From JAZFYD01 sp036443405 (GTDB lineage Bacteria; Planctomycetota; PLA2), in assembly GCA_036443405.1 (NCBI GenBank), contig JAZFYD010000194.1:1-30314 (forward strand): 30,314 nt of DNA, in the 5' to 3' direction. Below the pieces are notes generated by a model. The model had not been told where the DNA came from. It worked only from the letters and a program-made list of their open reading frames with translations, and did not search any database. Position 1 is the stretch's first letter; each line of letters starts with the position of its first letter. A program made the position numbers and the translations under genes. Positions 24,955 through 30,314 of this stretch are shown one piece after another.

Positions 24955-25824
24955 ATCACTCTCCTTGTCCTTTTCCTGCTGGCGGGAGCGGCTGAAAAGG
25001 CCTGGTCCGAAAAACACCAGGTCGGCATCACCGTTCCCGCCAACTGGACCCTCAAGAGCTCGGAGAAGGACAAGCAGGTCTTCCTGATCGAGGGTCCCAA
25101 ACTAGGCGGTGCCGTACCGCGCGCCGTCCTGACCGCGCTCGGCCCCGTCCCGGTTCCGCTCGCCGATCTCGCTGAGGCGCAGAAGAAGCGGCTCCAAAGC
25201 CGGCCCGGCTGGTCGATCGTCGCGACGGTGCGCAAAGACCTCGACGGCATCCCGTGCATCCGGCTCGGCGCGAACATCCGCGTTCAGGAACAAAACTCCC
25301 GTGGCCGCGTGACGTTTATTCGTCTCGGCGAGAACGTGTTCGCGTTCGAGATGAGCGCCGACAAGAGCCACTTCCCGGCGATCGCGTTCGATCGCATGGA
25401 GCTTTCGTTGCACACCAAGATGCGCAAGGTGAAAGCGCCCGGGGATCTCGAGCTCACGCTGCCGGCAGGTTGGAACGAGCAGACGGTCACGTTCGGCCCG
25501 GACTCGGAGCCGGCGTTGAGCCTCGACGGCCCGCTCGGTGTGAAGGCGTTCTTCATCTTGGGCAACGGCCCGCCGTCCGATCCCGAGGCCAAGCCCGGTC
25601 CCGCATTGCGTTTCCTCAAGAAAAAGACGGCGACCACCACGATGGAGCGCGTCATGGGCGAAATGCGAATGCGTTTGGTCGAAGCCAAGACCGCGGATCA
25701 CGCCATCGCCGCAATGATGCCCGTCGATCTGTGGGATGACCTCTTCCCCGTGTTCGCGCGAATCGTGTCGAACGCCAAAAAGCTCCAGCCGCCCGAGCCG
25801 GCAAAGGACGCCGGGCAGAAGTGA
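24955..25824 (+). CDS. Secreted protein with apparent ATC start codon, function unknown
   Basis: The frame is open from 24919 to the stop at 25824, but the first ATG/GTG/TTG is at 25228, well inside conserved-looking sequence. The upstream codons encode a clear signal peptide, TLLVLFLLAGAA, followed by EKAWSEKHQVGITVPANWTL. The best initiator is the ATC at 24955, with a strong GGGGAG ribosome-binding site 5 nt upstream that overlaps the end of the previous gene. That gives 289 residues. Two similar segments (VGITVPANWTLKSS and LELTLPAGWNEQT) suggest a duplicated PsbP/Mog1-like fold, a tentative reading. The C-terminal third is helical. The function is unknown. It converges on the sigma-fusion gene with 16 nt between stops. 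Confidence 0.72.
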   Translation: MTLLVLFLLAGAAEKAWSEKHQVGITVPANWTLKSSEKDKQVFLIEGPKLGGAVPRAVLTALGPVPVPLADLAEAQKKRLQSRPGWSIVATVRKDLDGIPCIRLGANIRVQEQNSRGRVTFIRLGENVFAFEMSADKSHFPAIAFDRMELSLHTKMRKVKAPGDLELTLPAGWNEQTVTFGPDSEPALSLDGPLGVKAFFILGNGPPSDPEAKPGPALRFLKKKTATTTMERVMGEMRMRLVEAKTADHAIAAMMPVDLWDDLFPVFARIVSNAKKLQPPEPAKDAGQK

Positions 25825-25840
25825 GCGCGGGTCGCGGAGC

Positions 25841-28800
25841 CTAAGGGAGTTCGAATCGCGCGGAAACCGTTTGCCCGACGATCACATCGACGTCGCGGGT
25901 TTGCGGTTCCTGGCCGAGGTAGCGCAGCAGCACGCGGTAGCGGCCGGGCGGGAACGCGGGCCGGCGTGCGGCGAGGGCCTTTGCGCCGATCATGTGGAAC
26001 ACCACCTTGGCGTCGGTGTCGGTGATCGTCACCGAACCGTCGCGGTAGATGACCGGGCGGAGCTGCACGATCTTCAGCTCGATGCGTCCGGCAGGTGCGA
26101 CCGGGATGTCGAAGCCGATGTCTTTTTCTCCCTCGGTGACGACGAGTACGCTAGGTGCCCGCAGCGCGATCGCCGCTTTGCCTTCGGGGACGTACAGCAC
26201 GGGCCGGTAGCGACCGGGCGGCATCGTCGGGATGTGGTATCGCCCGCTCGGATCGATCGTAGATCGGTTCGACCAATCGCCGAACTCGCTGGTGAATGCG
26301 AGGGTCACGCCCGCGAGGTCGTCCACCCCGGATACCCGGCCGCTCACGTCGGTCCCGCGAACCAGCGCGACACGAAGCGGCTTGGCCGGGACACCGGCTT
26401 TGATCGTGACCGGAATGGTCTCCTGCGGGGAATAGCTTCCGGAGGAGACGCTGAGCGTCCAGTCGCCCGCCGGAATGTTCTCGAACCGGAACCGGCCAAG
26501 CGACGGGAACTTCGCAAAAAACACCCTGCCCGAACCCATGAGGCGCGCGGACGCGGGGTACAGCGCGCGCCCGGTCTGGCTGTCCTCGACGCGGCCGACG
26601 AGGACCTCGCCGCTCGCGTTGGAAGGCTGGCCGGGGATTTCGAATCGCAGGTCTTTGGCACCGGTCTGCACACCGTCGAATCGCGCGACGGGCGGCCGCG
26701 ATACCTCGAGTGAGTTGGCGTTCATCCCAACCACGCGGAGGTGGTACGGGCCCTCGGGCAGCGCATCGAACTCGAAGTTCCCGGTCGCGTCCGTCCAGAC
26801 TCGACCGAACATCGCGAGCGCAGGCAGGCCCTTGCTTTCGGGAGCATTGCTCCACGCGTCCATCTCGACAAAGGCATCGGGCATCGTCCCGTTGAATGCG
26901 GTGACCATCGCACGCCGCACCGGTGTGCCGTCTTCCCAGAGCACCGTTCCGTTGAGCCGATGTCCGTGTTTCAGCGTGACTTGGACCAGCGGCGGTTGCG
27001 TCTTGTGCGGCACGACGACGTCAGAGAACGCCGGTGCGTATCCCTTCTTGATCACGTAGATGCGGTGCGGGCCGAGGCCGGCACCGTGTCGCGCATGTTG
27101 ATAAATACGCACGCGGCCGTTGGCGTCGGTGTGCGGACCGGGCGAGACCTGCCCGAACCTCGCCGACGCATCCCAAACCGGGCGGCCGTCTTCGTCGATC
27201 ACTTCGACGTCCACTGCGGCGATCCCGGGTTCGGCGAGCACGAGGTCCGGAAACTCTGTGACCTTTCCGGCGCGCATCTCCGCCTTCACCTGAACACCCA
27301 TCCAGACCATGGGCGGATACTTCTCCAGCCGCGCACTGACCACGCCGATGGATGCGGTGTTGCGCAACGCGGGTAACCCTTCGATGCGATAGCGGCCATC
27401 GGCGTCTGTCTTGAGGCTCTTTTGCGCCGTCTCGGGGTAGAGCCTCGTGAAACCGGCGCTCGGACGATCCTGCGCAAAAGCGTAGATGGCGACGCCTTCG
27501 AGGCCTTCGCCGCCTTCATCGATTACGCGCCCGGTGACGGTGGCGCCCGGCCAGCACTTGGGCTCGACCTCGATCGTGGCGCCATCAAGCGGGTAGGCGA
27601 TCGAATCCGCGATGGGAACCAACCCCGGCGCAAGCGCCGCGACCCAACCGACGATCGGTCCTTTGGTGCTGTAGCCGCCGTGTTCCGGCAAATGGAAACC
27701 CTGCGCGGGAACGTGCTCGAACGAGAACGCGCCGTGTTTGTCGGTTGTCGTTTCCGCCAGGGCCCGCGGCGCGAACGGGTTGTCGACCCGTGCGAGCCCG
27801 GGGCGGAAATAACCCACCGCGGTTGCTTCGCTGGACCACAGGACCACGCGTGTCTGCGCGAGCGGTTGCCCGGTCTCGCCGTGCCGCGCTGTGCCGCGTA
27901 CCGTTGCGCCGCCGATCAGCACGAGTTCGATGGAGTGATCGGGGCCGCTCGGGACCGCGCCGCGGGAGACGAACAACGGCGCGTACCCGTCGGCGCGCAC
28001 CTCCACCCACGCCGCGCGCGCGAACGAAAATCGCTCGAAGCCCTCGCGGGACGGCACATCTTCGAGCCGGAATCGGCCGTCGGCCCCGGACACGCATTCA
28101 CGTTCGTAGCGCACGCCGCCCAACAGTCCCTGCCACCGGATGCGGGCGCCCGCAACCGGTTTTTCCTCAAAGGAGATCACGCGCCCGTTCAGCGTGGCGG
28201 CCGGTTCGAGCACGATCTCAAGCGGTGCGTCCGAGCGCGCATCCTCTTCGAGTTGCGGACAAAAACCCCGCTTTGCGACGTACACCAGATGCTTGGGGCA
28301 TGCCTCGTCGATCCGGAGCGCAAAGCGGCCGGTCGCGTCCGTCTTCGTTGTGCGCGCGGGTTCCTTCACCTTCTCCGGGTCGATGCTCCCCTCCATCGTG
28401 GTGGGGGCGTAGATGACGGTCGCACCCGGCACCGGGGTTCCGTCCTCTTCGCACACGAGGCCCGATACCGACGGTCGGGTGTCAACAACGGCGCGCGGTT
28501 GCGGCTCCTTGACGTGCGACTCGGCCGTCGAACGCGACTGCGCCACAGTGCGCAAGCTGTCCTCACCGCGCTGTGCGCGCCACGTTGCGATGCCGCCGAG
28601 AAGAACGACGAGCACGAGGGCGATCGCTGCGATCGATTTGTTCTGCATGAGGACTCCTCCGATCGCGGCTGTAGCGGTCGCTGTGGCTCCCGCGGAATCG
28701 CGAAGCTGCCACCAGGGAAAAACAAGGATGCTGCCGGCGCGCATCCAGCGCGAGCGCAGCAGGGACCGCGCGCGCTCCAGACGCTTTCGTACCGCCGCCG

Positions 28801-29314
28801 GTGTGGCGCCCACGAGATGCGCCGTTTCGTTCGGCGTGAGCCCTTCGAGGTAGTGAAGGACCACGACGTCGCGGTACTTTGCGGGGAGCCGGTCGATCAT
28901 GCCGCGCAACGCTTCGCGCTCCTCCGCGTCGGCAGCGCGGTCGCCGGGCGACGGCGACTCGACGATTGTGGCGAGTTTGTTTGCGAGCTCTCGCTGTTTC
29001 TCGCGCTGCGCCTTGTGGCGATACGCGATGCGCACGACGGCGCGCACGAGCCAGGGCATGACCGGAGCGTCAAGCGCCGCGCCCTGTTTGTGAAGCAACG
29101 ACAGATACGCCGTCTGCACCGCATCCTCGGCATCCGAACTCGATCCGATCCGCCGCGCCGCCGCCAAGAGCCGCGGGCGCGTGCGCTTGACCAGCTCTTC
29201 GCCGGCCGCTTCGTCGCGATCGCGCAGGTAGCGCGTGACGAGCGCGTCGAGTTTGTCGGGTTGCCGGGGGCCCTGCACACAGAGATAGTGCGCGCCCAAC
29301 GCCTGGTGTGACAA
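25841..29314 (-). CDS. ECF sigma factor fused through a TM helix to carboxypeptidase-regulatory-like repeats (1157 aa)
   Basis: Residues 1-190 are an ECF sigma factor. Region 2 contains SDAEDAVQTAYLSLLHK and PWLVRAVVRIAYRHKAQREK; region 4 runs from RGMIDRLPAKYRDVVVLHYL to TPAAVRKRLERARSLLRSRW. After a hydrophobic Ala/Thr stretch comes a TM helix at about 229-245 (AAIALVLVVLLGGIATW). The rest is outside the cell if the sigma part is cytoplasmic: about eight beta-sandwich repeats of the carboxypeptidase regulatory type, each with a GxV-xDxxGxPV-GA strand and a DAxGRFxxxxVP turn (for example TDADGRYRIEGLP, DATGNFEFDALPEG). The design suggests an envelope sensor controlling transcription directly or after proteolysis, which is inference. 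The start is a TTG at 29314; an in-frame GTG 12 codons on is possible. A strong internal ribosome-binding site lies at the joint. Confidence 0.85.
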   Translation of the reverse strand: MSHQALGAHYLCVQGPRQPDKLDALVTRYLRDRDEAAGEELVKRTRPRLLAAARRIGSSSDAEDAVQTAYLSLLHKQGAALDAPVMPWLVRAVVRIAYRHKAQREKQRELANKLATIVESPSPGDRAADAEEREALRGMIDRLPAKYRDVVVLHYLEGLTPNETAHLVGATPAAVRKRLERARSLLRSRWMRAGSILVFPWWQLRDSAGATATATAAIGGVLMQNKSIAAIALVLVVLLGGIATWRAQRGEDSLRTVAQSRSTAESHVKEPQPRAVVDTRPSVSGLVCEEDGTPVPGATVIYAPTTMEGSIDPEKVKEPARTTKTDATGRFALRIDEACPKHLVYVAKRGFCPQLEEDARSDAPLEIVLEPAATLNGRVISFEEKPVAGARIRWQGLLGGVRYERECVSGADGRFRLEDVPSREGFERFSFARAAWVEVRADGYAPLFVSRGAVPSGPDHSIELVLIGGATVRGTARHGETGQPLAQTRVVLWSSEATAVGYFRPGLARVDNPFAPRALAETTTDKHGAFSFEHVPAQGFHLPEHGGYSTKGPIVGWVAALAPGLVPIADSIAYPLDGATIEVEPKCWPGATVTGRVIDEGGEGLEGVAIYAFAQDRPSAGFTRLYPETAQKSLKTDADGRYRIEGLPALRNTASIGVVSARLEKYPPMVWMGVQVKAEMRAGKVTEFPDLVLAEPGIAAVDVEVIDEDGRPVWDASARFGQVSPGPHTDANGRVRIYQHARHGAGLGPHRIYVIKKGYAPAFSDVVVPHKTQPPLVQVTLKHGHRLNGTVLWEDGTPVRRAMVTAFNGTMPDAFVEMDAWSNAPESKGLPALAMFGRVWTDATGNFEFDALPEGPYHLRVVGMNANSLEVSRPPVARFDGVQTGAKDLRFEIPGQPSNASGEVLVGRVEDSQTGRALYPASARLMGSGRVFFAKFPSLGRFRFENIPAGDWTLSVSSGSYSPQETIPVTIKAGVPAKPLRVALVRGTDVSGRVSGVDDLAGVTLAFTSEFGDWSNRSTIDPSGRYHIPTMPPGRYRPVLYVPEGKAAIALRAPSVLVVTEGEKDIGFDIPVAPAGRIELKIVQLRPVIYRDGSVTITDTDAKVVFHMIGAKALAARRPAFPPGRYRVLLRYLGQEPQTRDVDVIVGQTVSARFELP
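28646..28660 (-). promoter_or_regulatory. Internal ribosome-binding site and ATG at the sigma/sensor joint
   Basis: On the minus strand GGAGGAG (28660-28654) stands 5 nt before an in-frame ATG (28648-28646, codon 223). It is the best ribosome-binding site in the window. Initiation here would yield a stand-alone signal-anchored repeat protein starting MQNKSIAAIALVLVVLLGG, in addition to the full fusion. Confidence 0.55.
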
Positions 29315-29364
29315 GAAAGTTGGCGAGAATCAGTGAAAACGCATAGAGGTCGCCAGTTGGTTCG

Positions 29365-30006
29365 ATGCAGAATCATGGCATGCGAACTCTCACCGCCGCC
29401 CTCGTTGCTTTGTTGCTGCTCGGTCTCGTTGAGGCTGGCCCGAAGGAGAACGAAGAGCCGCCGCAACTCTTTACGTTGCAGATCGAAGGCGGGGGGCAAA
29501 CCGCCGTCCGGATCGACAAGCCATTCACGGCCATGATCGATGGCAAGCCGGTGACGATGAAACTCACCGCGAGCCCGCACCGATTCCTGGAGGTCGCCGG
29601 AGTGAGCCTTCACTACCCGCGCAGCTTCACGTTCGCGTACAAGTTGGACGACGGCACGAGGACGTGGACCCTCGGTGGACCCTTCACGACGATCGTGCTG
29701 GTCGGAAACGAGGTCCTGACCCCCGAAGAGTTCCTCAAGGGCATGGAGGGCATTCTCAAAACGCAGTTAGGGTCGAAGGGGAAAGTCAGCGACGTAAGAC
29801 TCGAGATCCCCGGCCGCGTGCTCTCGGGGCGCCGGCTTGCCATCGGAGCTGCCGGTCGCTCATCGCATCAGGATCTGTACACGTTCAAAGCCGGGGTCCG
29901 AACGTACATCCTGATAATCCACGACTGGTTGACGGACGAAGGGCAGTCGACCCCCGCCACGCTGGCGGTGTTCAAACTGCTGAGCAAGACGCTCCGGATC
30001 AAGTAG
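29365..30006 (+). CDS. Small secreted protein of unknown function
   Basis: This 213-residue protein has a signal peptide (MRTLTAALVALLLLGLVEA after five extra residues). The ATG at 29365 is taken; the ATG at 29380 directly before RTLTAAL is equally possible, and neither has a good ribosome-binding site. The mature part is beta-rich: LFTLQIEGGGQTAVRI, FTAMIDGKPVTMKLTA, then HYPRSFTFAYKLDDGTRTWT and TTIVLVGNEVLTPEEFLKGM. The end, DLYTFKAGVRTYILIIHDWL followed by a helix, resembles the layout of the secreted protein at 24955, without clear sequence identity. It is divergent from the sigma-fusion gene with only 50 nt between starts, so promoters overlap. Confidence 0.78.
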   Translation: MQNHGMRTLTAALVALLLLGLVEAGPKENEEPPQLFTLQIEGGGQTAVRIDKPFTAMIDGKPVTMKLTASPHRFLEVAGVSLHYPRSFTFAYKLDDGTRTWTLGGPFTTIVLVGNEVLTPEEFLKGMEGILKTQLGSKGKVSDVRLEIPGRVLSGRRLAIGAAGRSSHQDLYTFKAGVRTYILIIHDWLTDEGQSTPATLAVFKLLSKTLRIK

Positions 30007-30272
30007 CGCGCTTCGAATGCGCCGGCCCCTGGTCAGGAACACTTAGGGTCGTGGATTGCGGTCCGTGCGCTGCGCTCCGAAGGGGACGCTGCCTGTCCAC
30101 CGCGGGGGGCGCTTTGTCATCGGCGGGTGACTCGAAACGGCGGTTGTCGCCCGGAAACCCTGCATTCGACGGGATTTCTTCGGTCCGGCACGGTGACTGC
30201 TTTATGGCAGAACCCAATGACACTGATTTGTCGGACGACCACTCGTACCGGACCTGACCGGGAGGATGGCAG
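30007..30272. other. Intergenic region without recognised gene
   Basis: No convincing gene or strong hairpin is seen. A 17-codon ORF (30204-30257, peptide MAEPNDTDLSDDHSYRT) has no ribosome-binding site and is probably spurious. The segment may hold the promoter of the lipoprotein gene that follows, but no clear -35/-10 pair stands out. Confidence 0.5.
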
Positions 30273-30314
30273 ATGCGCGCACTGATTCTTGCCGCGATGC
30301 TGGCCGTTGGTTGC
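30273..30314 (+). CDS. Lipoprotein, N-terminal signal peptide only (cut by window edge)
   Basis: The ATG at 30273 is preceded by GGGAGGA with about 6-nt spacing. The 14 visible codons read MRALILAAMLAVGC, a complete lipoprotein signal peptide with lipobox LAVGC. The mature protein lies outside the window, so the function cannot be stated. Confidence 0.75.
   Translation, partial: MRALILAAMLAVGC

Noticed and set aside
27422..29311. 629-codon open frame on the plus strand opposite the sigma fusion
   Set aside because: It has no recognisable motif; the minus strand has unmistakable sigma and repeat motifs. Long antisense frames are expected at this GC content.
30204..30257. 17-codon peptide MAEPNDTDLSDDHSYRT
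   Set aside because: No ribosome-binding site and too short to distinguish from chance.

Overview
The window is GC-rich, densely packed bacterial chromosome, most likely from the Planctomycetota or a close relative. The evidence is indirect: an ECF sigma factor fused to a membrane-anchored repeat protein, a DUF3299 protein beside a MacB-type ABC pair, very large secreted proteins with a PYE motif, and many secreted proteins of unknown function. There is no rRNA, tRNA, CRISPR array, transposase or phage gene, and all TGA/TAG/TAA stops except one behave normally. The window holds 19 protein-coding genes, two of them cut by its edges.

Left part (1-4.9 kb): the start of an SppA-type lipoprotein protease (minus strand), then queA, a secreted thioredoxin-fold protein, and ligA (plus strand). 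The thioredoxin-fold gene is the most notable object here. An in-frame TGA sits where the first redox cysteine of CxxC is expected, the frame stays open for 284 more codons, and a small stem-loop with a G-first apical loop lies 16 nt downstream. It reads as a 349-residue selenoprotein with a UxxC motif that automated annotation would split or call a pseudogene.

Middle (4.9-16.3 kb, minus strand): thiE, then two stop-start-coupled genes for giant secreted/membrane proteins of 1070 and 2468 aa. Together they contain three paralogous modules. The 2468-aa protein keeps what looks like an internal signal peptide, suggesting fusion of two ancestral genes.

16.3-20 kb: a divergent sigma-factor-like protein (plus strand), then a minus-strand ABC ATPase/permease pair followed by a DUF3299 protein with several Cys pairs, a plausible metal-related exporter or lipoprotein system. 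20.1-21.1 kb: a secreted protein with SH3-like and TPR-like parts.

21.1-23.9 kb: a receiver-only protein, then groES-groEL. A family of oriented short palindromes (CAAC-SSS-GTCR-SSS-GTTGRGC) lies before and after this locus. Arm triplets differ between copies with compensating changes, and one copy abuts the groES ribosome-binding site. A strong intrinsic terminator follows groEL.

23.9-30.3 kb: a secreted protein with a nine-cysteine C-terminal tail; a coupled secreted protein that appears to start at a non-canonical ATC codon; a 1157-aa ECF sigma factor-TM-carboxypeptidase-regulatory-like repeat fusion (minus strand) with a strong internal ribosome-binding site at the fusion joint; a small secreted protein; and the first 14 codons of a lipoprotein.
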